A stretch of 64,000 bases of DNA, taken from assembly GCA_002070955.1 (NCBI GenBank), contig MWEK01000003.1:145069-209068 (forward strand), in the 5' to 3' direction. Both the position numbers and the translations under genes were made by a program. Each line of letters begins with the position of its first letter. Within the stretch, counting starts at the first letter, position 1. The stretch comes from Planctomycetes bacterium ADurb.Bin069. Its GTDB lineage: Bacteria; Planctomycetota; UBA8108; UBA8890; UBA8898. The notes beneath the pieces were generated by a model. It searched no databases. It saw nothing but the letters and a program-made list of their open reading frames with translations, and was not told the origin of the DNA. This document shows positions 7,942-17,039 of this stretch, one piece after another.

Positions 7942-9131
7942 CCGTAGGCCCCGAAGCCGAAAAACCAGTGCTTCTTGGCGAAACGGTAGAACCGGCTGCG
8001 CTCCGGGATCGGAGCGCCCGGAACGTCGTGGCTGGGACAAGGGGCGCGCGCCGCGAGTTCGTCCAGCGCGGTGCCGCGGCCGCTGGAGTCGATGGCCTGC
8101 TCCTCGCGGACGAGGCGCTCCAGCGCCGCGGGCTGCTCCATCAGAATGCAGCCGCGCGTCGCGGCGCAGGCCGTGTCCCGGAAGCGCGCCAGGAAGCGCG
8201 ACCCCGTGTACAGGGCGTGCAGGTCCGAATCCGGGCCCACCCGGTCTCCGGCGAACTGAATCGGAGGACAGGGTTCGACGAGGCCCGACGGCGCGATGTG
8301 GTGGGCAATGCCCACCGCGGCGGGGCAGAGCGCCTTGCCGTCGTGATCCCAGTACGCATCGACGATCATGAGAGGCGCGCGGCGCCGCGCGTCGACGATG
8401 AACTCCCGGAGCCTGCGCACCTCGCCGCCCGAGAGCGCCAGCTCGTAGGCCGGATCCGGCCCCGCCGGGCGGTAGATGTAGTACCAGAGATAATGGACGC
8501 CGCGCCGCGCGAGTTCGTTGACGAACTCCTCCGAAGCCAGGTCCTCCAGGTTGTTCTTGCAGACGCTCGTCGCGACGCCCGTGACGAGCCGATGCCGGCG
8601 GCAGCACGCCAGGCCCGCCATGCTGCGGGCGTAGACGTTCACGCCGCCCCGCCGGCGGTCGCTTTCCTCCGCGCGGCCCTCGATGCTGACGAGCGGGCTG
8701 ACGTTGCCGAGCGCCCGCAGCCTGCGGGCCACCGCGTCATCGAGTAGAAGGCCGTTCGTAAAGAGTAGAAAATAGCAGTCGCGGTGCGCCGCGAACACAT
8801 CCAGGAGGCCGGGATAGAGGAGGGGCTCGCCCCCGAGGATTCCGAAGAACGCGGCGCCGCGCGCCTTCGCGCCGGCGATGATCCCGGAGAGCGTCGCCGC
8901 TTCCATGTCGCGGGGCTTCGCGGCCCCCGTCGCCCAGCAGCCCCGGCACCGCAGGTTGCAGCGGTTGGTGACGGAGATGAACGTGAAGGCGGGGAAGACT
9001 TCGCCGCGCGCCCGCCGCCGCATGAAGGCCTTCACCGCCCGCATGCCTTTCCAACCGAACTTGTACAGAAAGGCGCCCACGGCCCGCGGATCAGGCTCGG
9101 TGAGCAGGCGGCGCGCAAGGGTGAACAGCAT
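7938..9131 (-). CDS. Radical SAM protein with SPASM-like C-terminus
   Basis: 397 residues from the ATG at 9131. The radical-SAM cluster motif CNLRCRGC supplies Cys58, Cys62 and Cys65, followed by a GGEPLLYP motif and VSIEG, normal for the SAM-binding TIM barrel. C-terminal Cys residues (LCPAAVG, VEPCPP, AATRGC, RAPCPS) resemble auxiliary-cluster (SPASM/twitch) ligands but do not match a subfamily I can name. It could modify a peptide, or be a distant relative of the anaerobic sulfatase-maturating enzymes. The neighbouring sulfatase homologue makes that tempting, but that target has Gly at the modified site. Its start sits only 6 nt from a TACAAT box, suggesting a leaderless message. Confidence 0.82.
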   Translation of the reverse strand: MLFTLARRLLTEPDPRAVGAFLYKFGWKGMRAVKAFMRRRARGEVFPAFTFISVTNRCNLRCRGCWATGAAKPRDMEAATLSGIIAGAKARGAAFFGILGGEPLLYPGLLDVFAAHRDCYFLLFTNGLLLDDAVARRLRALGNVSPLVSIEGRAEESDRRRGGVNVYARSMAGLACCRRHRLVTGVATSVCKNNLEDLASEEFVNELARRGVHYLWYYIYRPAGPDPAYELALSGGEVRRLREFIVDARRRAPLMIVDAYWDHDGKALCPAAVGIAHHIAPSGLVEPCPPIQFAGDRVGPDSDLHALYTGSRFLARFRDTACAATRGCILMEQPAALERLVREEQAIDSSGRGTALDELAARAPCPSHDVPGAPIPERSRFYRFAKKHWFFGFGAYG

Positions 9132-9137
9132 GCCGTC

Positions 9138-9143
9138 ATTGTA
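9138..9143 (-). promoter_or_regulatory. Putative -10 box immediately before the radical SAM start
   Basis: TACAAT on the minus strand, with TTGTGG 16 nt upstream as a partial -35. Only 6 nt separate the box from the ATG, so transcription would begin at or next to the start codon. Confidence 0.45.
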
Positions 9144-9454
9144 GCCCCGCCCGCGAGGGCCACAACCGCGGGGCTCCGCCGCGGATCCGCGGGCCGCGCC
9201 GGCGGGGCGCGCCGGTACAGTCGTTTTCGGTGTCACGAATCTGGACGGAGTCGCCCCCCGCGGGGTAGGCGACCCCGCGGCGGCGGGACAGATGCCGGTA
9301 ACGCGCCTCCCGCGTTTACGTCCTTTCATCCACGCCTGGCGCGACTTGCCTTCGCGGACCGGCGGTGTACTCTCATTATGGATGGGGCTGGAGAGGGCGT
9401 CGGCGCGCTGCCGCATGCGCGCCGGAAAGGGCAGCACGCACACAGCGACGGCCT
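9144..9454. other. Divergent intergenic region with competing hairpins
   Basis: 311 bp without a credible gene. Two mutually exclusive stems are visible: 9250-9255 with 9268-9273, and CCGCGGGG 9258-9265 with CCCCGCGG 9273-9280. The second is perfect over 8 bp with a 7-nt loop. They lie upstream of the probable kinase promoter, so a role in attenuation is not obvious. Confidence 0.4.
9346..9373 (+). promoter_or_regulatory. Candidate promoter for the receiver-kinase gene
   Basis: TTGCCT at 9346-9351 and TACTCT at 9368-9373 with a 16-nt spacer, about 80 nt before the ATG. Weak match, offered because no better signal is seen. Confidence 0.25.
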
Positions 9455-10846
9455 ATGGATGACCGGATTGACAAAACGCCGGAGAGCGTGCGTGTCCTCT
9501 TCGCGGACGACGAGCCCGCGATTCTAGAGGCCTATCGCGGCACCCTCGCTTCTCCGACGAACGCGCGCACTCGGTCGGACGCGCTCGACCAAATCTCGGC
9601 CGCGGTCCTTTGCCGTGAAGCCGCCCTGTTGAACCGCGATTCCGCGGCCCTTCGCGACACCCCGCTGGAATTCGAGGTGACTTGCTGCACGCAAGGCGAC
9701 GAGGCGCTCGCCGCCGCCCGCACCGCCGCCGCGGAAAACAGGCCTTTCGCCGTCGCGTTCATCGACATGCACATGCCGCCCGGCCCCGACGGCCTCTGGA
9801 CCGCCCAACAACTCCGCGCGCTCTACCCCGATCTCAACCTCGTCATGGTGAGCGGCAGCGCCGAGATCGACTTGAGCGCAATCGGGAGGCAGGTGCCGCC
9901 TCCCGACAAGCTGATCTATCTCCAGAAGCCCTGCCATTGCGACGAGATCCGGCAGCTCGCCGCCGCGTGCGGCGTCAGGTGGCGCACCGAACGGCAACTC
10001 AGGTCAACCCTGGCCCAGCTCGAAACTCTCGTCGAACGCCGCACGGAGGATCTCAGGAAAGCGCTGAAAGCGGCGCAAGCCGCCGACGAGGTCAAGCGCC
10101 AGTTCCTGGCCATTATGAACCACGAGCTGCGCACTCCCATGAACGGCATTATCGGCACAACCCAGCTTCTCATGACCACCCAGCTCAACGAAGAGCAACG
10201 CACTTACATCGACTCGACCTACCGGTGCAGTCTGTCCCTCCTCGCGCTGCTCGACGACATCCTCGACTACGTCAAGATCAACACGGGCACCCTCGATCTG
10301 AACTGCACCAACTTCGATCTCGGGGGGCTGTGCCAGGCTCTCGAACGCGTGTTCAAGCGGCGCTGCAACAAGAAAGGCCTCTCCTGGAAGTTGACCATCG
10401 GCCCCGACGTGCCCGCGACGGTCAAGGGCGACCTCCTGCGCCTGCGCCAGGTGCTCATGAACCTCATCAGCAACGCGCTGAAGTTCACCGAACGCGGCGG
10501 CATCGAAGTCACCGTCGAGCTCAAGAAACACAGCGGGCGCCGGACGATGCTTCAGTTCGCCGTCGCGGACACCGGCATCGGCATCCCGCCCGAGAAGCAC
10601 ACCGCGATTTTCGAGCCTTTTATGCTGGTCGACGCATCGACCACCCGCGGACACGGAGGCAGCGGCCTAGGGCTGGCATTCTCCAAGAGCGTCGTCGAGC
10701 GCATGGGCGGCCGCATCGAGATGGAGAGCCGCCCTGCCAAAGGCAGCACGTTCCGCGTCCTGCTCCCCTTGGCGCAGGCGGCGGAAACGGCCCAGGAAGC
10801 GCCGGAGGCGCCGGGCGAAAAATCCGGGGCTACCGCGACAGGATGA
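9455..10846 (+). CDS. Hybrid receiver-histidine kinase
   Basis: 463 residues, soluble, without membrane helices. An N-terminal receiver domain (VRVLFADDE at 12-20, phospho-acceptor Asp104 in FIDMHMPPGPDG, conserved Lys158 in YLQKP) contains an unusual ~40-residue insertion at about 32-72. A short coiled coil (180-210) leads to the HisKA domain with His223 in FLAIMNHELRTPMNG. The C-terminal HATPase has the N box (NLISNALKF), G1 (ADTGIGIP), F box and G2 (GHGGSGLGL). With no sensor domain of its own, it probably takes phosphate or a signal from another kinase and relays it onward. The ATG at 9455 has no strong ribosome site. It overlaps the convergent cytochrome-fusion gene by 17 bp. Confidence 0.9.
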   Translation: MDDRIDKTPESVRVLFADDEPAILEAYRGTLASPTNARTRSDALDQISAAVLCREAALLNRDSAALRDTPLEFEVTCCTQGDEALAAARTAAAENRPFAVAFIDMHMPPGPDGLWTAQQLRALYPDLNLVMVSGSAEIDLSAIGRQVPPPDKLIYLQKPCHCDEIRQLAAACGVRWRTERQLRSTLAQLETLVERRTEDLRKALKAAQAADEVKRQFLAIMNHELRTPMNGIIGTTQLLMTTQLNEEQRTYIDSTYRCSLSLLALLDDILDYVKINTGTLDLNCTNFDLGGLCQALERVFKRRCNKKGLSWKLTIGPDVPATVKGDLLRLRQVLMNLISNALKFTERGGIEVTVELKKHSGRRTMLQFAVADTGIGIPPEKHTAIFEPFMLVDASTTRGHGGSGLGLAFSKSVVERMGGRIEMESRPAKGSTFRVLLPLAQAAETAQEAPEAPGEKSGATATG

Positions 10847-12671
10847 ACGCCGCCAGGTCGTCGAGCTCCTCCGGGCGCAGATCCGAGGTCTTTCCGTGCC
10901 GATCTCCCGGGTTGTGCGCCGTCAACACGTCGCGGATGCTTGCCGCGCGGCCGTCCGAGAGATAAGGCGCCGTGCGCCACACCTCGCGCAAGGTCGGCGT
11001 GTCGAGTGCGACGCCGGCATCGCGCTCCCGCCCCGTGCCCACGTCGACGAGGCGTAGATCCGTCAGGAGCGGGCCCGAGTGGCAGCGCGCGCATCCTGCC
11101 CGCTCGAACACGGCGCGCCCCCGCTCGGCGGCCGCGCGCCCCGCCTCCCCCACCAGGAACGGACTCGGCACGGGTTGCATGCTCTCCAGGTACGCATCGA
11201 TCGCCGCGGCCTCTTCCTCGGGCCTGACCGCGAACTGGATGTGGGTGATGCCGGCGCGCACGGCTTGCTCGGCGGAAGCTCGCACGCCCGTGATCATCGA
11301 GGGCGGCGTCGCATGGGCGAACAGCAGGCTCTTGGTGTTGCGCGGATTGCCGAGGCCGTCGTTCATGAGATCCCAATTCAACCCATCGGCGCGGCCGTCG
11401 GGGTGGCAGCTCGCGCAGCTTTGCCAGCCTTGGAAGCACAGCGCCGCATCGTTGAAAAGCATCTCCCCGCGCCTGCCTGTCTCCGGCGGCGCTCCCGCTC
11501 CCAGCGGAAAGGACGCGGCGTCCATCCGGGCGCCCGCGGCAATGTCGACGCCGCCGACGCTGTCGCTGAAGTACTCCGCCGCGTAGACCTTGCCCCCGGC
11601 GATGCAAATCCCGCGCGGCCCGTTTCCGCGCAGCGCGACCCGCCGGCGGATGCCCGTCAGGAACGCGAGATCGTTGGGCGCATCGGCCAGGGCCGCCGAG
11701 ACCTCCGTGACGCGTTCGCCGGCCGCCGCCTTGCGGAGGCGTTCTTCGAGGGCGACGCGGTCGATGATGCTCACCTCGTGGGTGCCCGCGTGCGCCACGC
11801 ACAGCCAGGCGCCGTCAGGCGTACACGCCGCGCCCCACGGATTCGCCGCCCCGGCATCGACCTCGTCCAGGAGCACCGTCGCCGCGGGCGCGCGGCGGGC
11901 AGCGTCGATCACCGTGACGGCGTTGGTATTCATCCAGCCGCGCTCGACTTGCGTCGTCGGCAGTTGGTAACGGCCCAGGACGTGGGTGGCGTAGGCGCGC
12001 GCGCCGCAGGGGGACACGCAGAGCCCGCGCACGCCGGTGCTGCCGTTCGGCAGCCGGATCGGCTCGACCGCGGCGCGCGCGGCCGTGTCGATGACGGTGA
12101 TCTCGGCGGCGGTGTACGCGCCGTCGGCCGGGCCCGCCGGCAGCAGGTTCGCCACCAAGAGCACGGCCCCGTCGGGCGTCAAGGCCGCCGCGACGGGCTC
12201 GCGGCGCGCCGCGATGCGCGCGGTTTCCTTTCCCGACGGCAGGTCGAGGCATTGCACATCGTTCGTGAAGCGGTTGCAGACGTACAAGGTTTTCCCGTCG
12301 GGCGCCGCGACGAGGGCGGACGGCGTGTGCCCCGCCGCGAAAGCACCCCGCACCGCCCCCGCGGCCGCGTCCACGACGTACACGCGCCCCTCCAAACCGC
12401 CGGCGGCGACGTACAACCGCGTTCCGTCGGGCGCGAGCGCCAGCGCGGCGGGCGGCTCCTCCAGCACGGTTCTGTACAGCACCTTCCCCGAGGCGCGCTC
12501 GAGCGCCGCCACCGCCCAAGCGCCGTGCTCGGCCACGTACAAAACGGCGCCCCCCTTGCCGGCGACAACGGCGACCGGCGCGGCATACGCCGCGGCGGCG
12601 CGCGTCTCCGGCGCGGCGCCGCAGGCCGCCGCGCCCAACGATGCCAGGACAATCCGCGTGATGCAGCGCAC
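10830..12671 (-). CDS. YVTN beta-propeller fused to di-heme cytochrome c domain
   Basis: 613 residues from the GTG at 12671, which has GGAGG six bases upstream; the long open frame further 5' has no such signal. A signal peptide (ITRIVLASLGAAACG) precedes a seven-bladed YVTN-type propeller with repeated ALAPDGTRLYVA, VAAPDGKTLYV and ALTPDGAVLLVA motifs (about 30-390). The C-terminal third carries two CXXCH haems (CASCH, CARCH), plus TPTLREVWRTAPYLSDGRA and a final PEELDDLAAFIL, as in di-haem cytochrome c peroxidase/MauG-type domains. A periplasmic electron-transfer or oxidative role is likely; the propeller may bind a substrate or partner. Its 3' end overlaps the kinase gene. Confidence 0.87.
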   Translation of the reverse strand: MRCITRIVLASLGAAACGAAPETRAAAAYAAPVAVVAGKGGAVLYVAEHGAWAVAALERASGKVLYRTVLEEPPAALALAPDGTRLYVAAGGLEGRVYVVDAAAGAVRGAFAAGHTPSALVAAPDGKTLYVCNRFTNDVQCLDLPSGKETARIAARREPVAAALTPDGAVLLVANLLPAGPADGAYTAAEITVIDTAARAAVEPIRLPNGSTGVRGLCVSPCGARAYATHVLGRYQLPTTQVERGWMNTNAVTVIDAARRAPAATVLLDEVDAGAANPWGAACTPDGAWLCVAHAGTHEVSIIDRVALEERLRKAAAGERVTEVSAALADAPNDLAFLTGIRRRVALRGNGPRGICIAGGKVYAAEYFSDSVGGVDIAAGARMDAASFPLGAGAPPETGRRGEMLFNDAALCFQGWQSCASCHPDGRADGLNWDLMNDGLGNPRNTKSLLFAHATPPSMITGVRASAEQAVRAGITHIQFAVRPEEEAAAIDAYLESMQPVPSPFLVGEAGRAAAERGRAVFERAGCARCHSGPLLTDLRLVDVGTGRERDAGVALDTPTLREVWRTAPYLSDGRAASIRDVLTAHNPGDRHGKTSDLRPEELDDLAAFILSR

Positions 12672-12705
12672 GCCCGCCTCCCCGGCGATCTTCCGCCGCG
12701 CCGTT

Positions 12706-12711
12706 ATTGTA
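12706..12711 (-). promoter_or_regulatory. Putative -10 box for the propeller-cytochrome gene
   Basis: TACAAT on the minus strand, 34 nt before the GTG start and upstream of its GGAGG site at 12677-12681. No convincing -35. Confidence 0.45.
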
Positions 12712-12769
12712 CGTTCGCTCCGGGCCGCCCGGTAGAGCGGCGGGCCCCCCGCCGCGCCGCCGCCCGTGA

Positions 12770-12775
12770 TACAAT
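12770..12775 (+). promoter_or_regulatory. Putative -10 box for the class V aminotransferase gene
   Basis: TACAAT on the plus strand, 28 nt before the ATG and followed by GGAGG. It lies 59 bp from the oppositely facing box, giving a compact divergent promoter pair. Confidence 0.45.
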
Positions 12776-12803
12776 GCCCCACGCCACCGCCGCGGAGGAC
12801 CGC

Positions 12804-13991
12804 ATGAACGTCAAGGACAACTGGCGCCTCGCCAAGGAGATCTGTTTCCTGAACCACGGTTCCTTCGGCGCCTGCCCCGCCGCCGTGCTCGATGCCCAGC
12901 AGGCGCTCCGGGAGCGGATCGAACGAGAGCCGGTCACGTTCTTCATGCGGGACTATCACGGGCTCCTGGACGAGACGCGCCAAGCGCTCGCCGCCTGGCT
13001 GGGCGCCGACGCCGCCGGTCTCGTCTTCGTGCCCAACGCGACCACCGCCGTCAACGCCGTCGTGAATTCCCTCGCCTTGAAACCCGGCGATGCGCTCCTG
13101 GTGACCAATCACGGCTACGCCGCCTGCACCAACGCGCTGACTTTCGCCGCGCAGCGCGCCGGCGCCCGCGTCGTCGCCGCTCGCGTACCTTTTCCCGTCA
13201 GGGACGAAGACGACATCGTCGCGGCCGTCTTGGCCGCGGCGCCGGCGCGCGCGCGCCTGGCGCTCATCGACCACGTCACAAGCCCCACCGCCCTCGTTTT
13301 TCCCGCGGCGCGAATCGTCCGGGCGCTCGAGGACCGCGGCATCCCCGTCATGATCGACGGCGCCCACGCGCCCGGCATGCTGCCGCTCGAGCTCGATGCG
13401 CTCGGCGCCTCGTACTACACCGGGAACTGCCACAAGTGGATGTGCAATCCCAAGGGCGCCGCGTTCCTCTACGCCCGCGCCGACACGCGCGACGGGCTCT
13501 ACCCCACCGTCATCAGCCACGGGTTGACCAGTCCGATCCGCGATCGCTCGCGTTTCCACCACCTCTTCGATTGGCCCGGGACTTACGACCCCACCGCCGT
13601 GCTCACGCTGCCGGCAACGCTGCGCATCATGCCGGCGTTCTGCGAGGGCGGCTGGGACGGGATCCGGCGCGCCAACGGCGCCAAGGCGCTCCGCGGCCGG
13701 GATTGCATCGCCCGCGGTCTGGGCTTGGCGCCCTGCGCGCCGGACGCGCTCCTCGGCGCCATGGCGTCCTTCCTGCTGCCGCGCGACTTCGGCGGCTTTC
13801 CCGCCGGGGACGGGCTGATTCCGCCGCTCCAGGAGCATCTCTTCAGGGCTTACGGAATCGAGGTGCCCGTCATGCCGTGGGACGAGCGCGGCCACATCCT
13901 GCGCATCTCGGCGCACCTGTACAACGAGGACGAAGACTACGCGCGCCTGCGCGACGCGCTGGCGGAAATCGGGCGGGGCGCCGTCTCGTAA
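12804..13991 (+). CDS. PLP-dependent class V aminotransferase-like enzyme
   Basis: 395 residues from an ATG preceded by GGAGG. FLNHGSFGACP opens the fold; the phosphate-cup segment NATTAVNAV is at 78-86, the ring-nitrogen Asp185 lies in MIDGAHAPG with His188 beside it, and the PLP Schiff-base Lys211 is in TGNCHKWMCNPKG. This matches the isopenicillin-N epimerase/cysteine-desulfurase-like branch of fold type I; the chain lacks the mobile-loop Cys expected of a sulfur-donating desulfurase. The substrate is unknown and no biosynthetic cluster surrounds it. Convergent with the deacetylase-fold gene, 12 bp apart. Confidence 0.88.
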   Translation: MNVKDNWRLAKEICFLNHGSFGACPAAVLDAQQALRERIEREPVTFFMRDYHGLLDETRQALAAWLGADAAGLVFVPNATTAVNAVVNSLALKPGDALLVTNHGYAACTNALTFAAQRAGARVVAARVPFPVRDEDDIVAAVLAAAPARARLALIDHVTSPTALVFPAARIVRALEDRGIPVMIDGAHAPGMLPLELDALGASYYTGNCHKWMCNPKGAAFLYARADTRDGLYPTVISHGLTSPIRDRSRFHHLFDWPGTYDPTAVLTLPATLRIMPAFCEGGWDGIRRANGAKALRGRDCIARGLGLAPCAPDALLGAMASFLLPRDFGGFPAGDGLIPPLQEHLFRAYGIEVPVMPWDERGHILRISAHLYNEDEDYARLRDALAEIGRGAVS

Positions 13992-14003
13992 CGCCGGCCG
14001 GGC

Positions 14004-14987
<984 letters not shown>

Positions 14988-15012
14988 GGACACCTCCTTT
15001 CCGAGCCGGCCG

Positions 15013-17007
15013 TCATTCCGCCGGCGGCCCGATCGCGATCTTCCACAGGCCCGCGCCGCGCGTTCCCACGAAGAGCGTTCGCAGGCGCGGATCGGCGCAC
15101 AACGCCGTGATCTCGGGCAGATGCATCGGCGGCCCGGGGAGGGCGCTCCAGGAAGCCCCGCCGTCGCCCGACAGGCGCACGGCATTGCCGCCGCCCGCAA
15201 ACAACTCGGATCGGCCCGCGCAGAGCGCCGAAGCCTGCGCGAGCCCGGTCGCCGCGGGCGCATCCCAGATGGCGCCGCGCGTGGCGCTGCGGTGGAAGAT
15301 CCCGGACTCGGTAAGGGCGCAGACCACGCCGCCCGGCAGCGCCGCCAGCGCCGCCACGCTCTCGTTCAACGCTAGGATCTGCTCCCACCGCGCCCCGGCA
15401 TCCGAACTCTTCCACACGCCTCCCGCCGGGGCGCGCCCGCCCACGTAGAGGCAGTCGGAACGTTCGGGATCGGCCGCGAGGGCGCGCCACGGGTTCGCGC
15501 CCGCGGGCAAGCGCCGCGTTTTCCACGTCCCTCCGCCGTCCGCCGTCATGAGAAGCGCGGGATCGGCGCCCGCCACGAGGGCATAGGCGCGCCCCGTGTC
15601 GGCCGGCGCGAACACGACCCGCCACGGGCCGGCCGCGGCCGCGCCATCGCCCATGATCACGGGGGCGAAGTTCACGCCCCGGCCCCGCCCATCGATCCGC
15701 CGCTCGCGCGCGCTGCCGTGATAAAGGCACACCTCGCCCTTCCACCGATCCACCGCCGCGGCGATGAGCGCATCGCCGGGGCCGACGGCGACCGCCGCGT
15801 ACTGCCCCACATCGGGACCGTAGCGCGCGGGCCACAGGGCGGCGAAGCTGCGGCCGCCGTCCGCGGTGATCAGCAGGCCCGAGGCGCCGCCCGCGACAAG
15901 CAGCGCGCCGCTCCCGTCCAGCGCAAGATCGTTGATGGCCTGGCTGCCCGCGCCCCGGACGGCCTCGACGAACTGCGCGTCGCCGGTGGAGTTGAGGCAG
16001 CGGTGCAGGCTCCAGTAATCGGCCAAAAAAAGATTGTCCGGCGAGAGCCCGCCCGAGAGCGCCGCCGGCACGCTCGGCTTGACGCTCCACCGGCGGGTCG
16101 GGTTCGCGCGCTCATCGAAGTGCCGGTTGTCCTTGAGCCGCTTCCAATGCGTGCCGTTCTCGCTCCTGAGGAGCAGCCCGATCCCGCAGGCGAAGAGCAG
16201 ACGCTCCCGGCCGCGGCCCGTCCGCGCGAGGCAGAGCAGTTCCTCGTCGGGCTCGACGCCCTCGAGCTCGAGCCGCTGCCAGTCATCGCCGGTGGCTTCT
16301 CCCGCCCACAGACCGTGCGGGCCGCACACGGCGAACAGCCGGTAGGGCGGAGACTCATCCGCGATCATGTCCTTGATGGGAAACGGCGGCGCGCCGCGGG
16401 CCAGACTCGGCGCCTGGCGCAGATTCGGCTTGAAGACGAACAGGCCCGCCGCGTCGGCGAGCGCGATGAGCACCGCGCCTCGCGCGGGGACCTCGCGCAA
16501 CATGTACACCGCCCGGCTGTTGGGCCATGGGACCGGCTGCCACGCCCCGCCTCCGCCCGCGCGGGTGAACAGCTCGCCCGTCGCGGTTCCCGCGACGCAC
16601 CGGCCGTCCTCGCAGATAAGCAGGGGCCTCGAGCCCGGGACGCGGGCGAACGCGAACTTCTCCGTGCCCGGAACCGGCGTCCAGTGCGCCCCGCGGTCCG
16701 CCGTATGCCACAGGCCGGACGGGCCGGCGAGATAGGCGCCCTTGACATCGGCGGGATCGGGAACGATCGCCGCGGCCTCGAGCGTCGCCAGATCGCCGTT
16801 CGCCCACCGCCACGTCTCGCCCTGATCGTCGCTCGTGAGGACGCCGCCGAGCCAGGCGATCGCCCAGAGCACGCGGTCGTCGCCGGGGTGGCTCGCGATC
16901 GAGAGGAAGATATCGCCTCCGCCCCATGACGCCGGTCGCCATGCCTCCGCGCCGCGGATAGCCGCCGCCAGCGCCAGCACTGCAATCACGCTGCTTGTGC
17001 GACGCAT
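15013..17007 (-). CDS. Secreted BNR/sortilin-like beta-propeller protein
   Basis: 664 residues. The signal peptide is SSVIAVLALAAAIRGAEA. The rest is a chain of propeller blades with Asp-box-like turns such as SDDQGETWRW, TADRGAHWTPV, TADGGRSFAAL, TADGGGTWKT, SSDAGARWEQ and SGDGGASWSAL: at least six Ser/Thr-x-Asp-x-Gly-x-x-Trp/Phe turns. This is the sortilin/BNR (Vps10-type) architecture, also used by exo-sialidases and xyloglucanases. I see no catalytic residues arranged as in sialidases, so binding or scaffolding is as likely as hydrolysis. A GGAGGAAAGGAT site and a TATAAT box support the start. Confidence 0.8.
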   Translation of the reverse strand: MRRTSSVIAVLALAAAIRGAEAWRPASWGGGDIFLSIASHPGDDRVLWAIAWLGGVLTSDDQGETWRWANGDLATLEAAAIVPDPADVKGAYLAGPSGLWHTADRGAHWTPVPGTEKFAFARVPGSRPLLICEDGRCVAGTATGELFTRAGGGGAWQPVPWPNSRAVYMLREVPARGAVLIALADAAGLFVFKPNLRQAPSLARGAPPFPIKDMIADESPPYRLFAVCGPHGLWAGEATGDDWQRLELEGVEPDEELLCLARTGRGRERLLFACGIGLLLRSENGTHWKRLKDNRHFDERANPTRRWSVKPSVPAALSGGLSPDNLFLADYWSLHRCLNSTGDAQFVEAVRGAGSQAINDLALDGSGALLVAGGASGLLITADGGRSFAALWPARYGPDVGQYAAVAVGPGDALIAAAVDRWKGEVCLYHGSARERRIDGRGRGVNFAPVIMGDGAAAAGPWRVVFAPADTGRAYALVAGADPALLMTADGGGTWKTRRLPAGANPWRALAADPERSDCLYVGGRAPAGGVWKSSDAGARWEQILALNESVAALAALPGGVVCALTESGIFHRSATRGAIWDAPAATGLAQASALCAGRSELFAGGGNAVRLSGDGGASWSALPGPPMHLPEITALCADPRLRTLFVGTRGAGLWKIAIGPPAE

Positions 17008-17033
17008 ATCCTTTCCTCCTGCCTTCGTGCTGG

Positions 17034-17039
17034 ATTATA
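17034..17039 (-). promoter_or_regulatory. Putative -10 box (TATAAT) for the BNR-protein gene
   Basis: A perfect consensus hexamer on the minus strand, 26 nt before the ATG. It is the only exact TATAAT noticed among the intergenic -10 candidates; no good -35 is seen. Confidence 0.5.

Noticed and set aside
11079..12803. 5' extension of the aminotransferase frame
   Set aside because: Antisense shadow of the propeller gene; the ATG at 12804 has GGAGG and a promoter box.
12672..13916. Long 5' extension of the propeller-cytochrome frame, opposite the aminotransferase gene
   Set aside because: No signal peptide or homology there; the GTG at 12671 with GGAGG begins a proper signal sequence.
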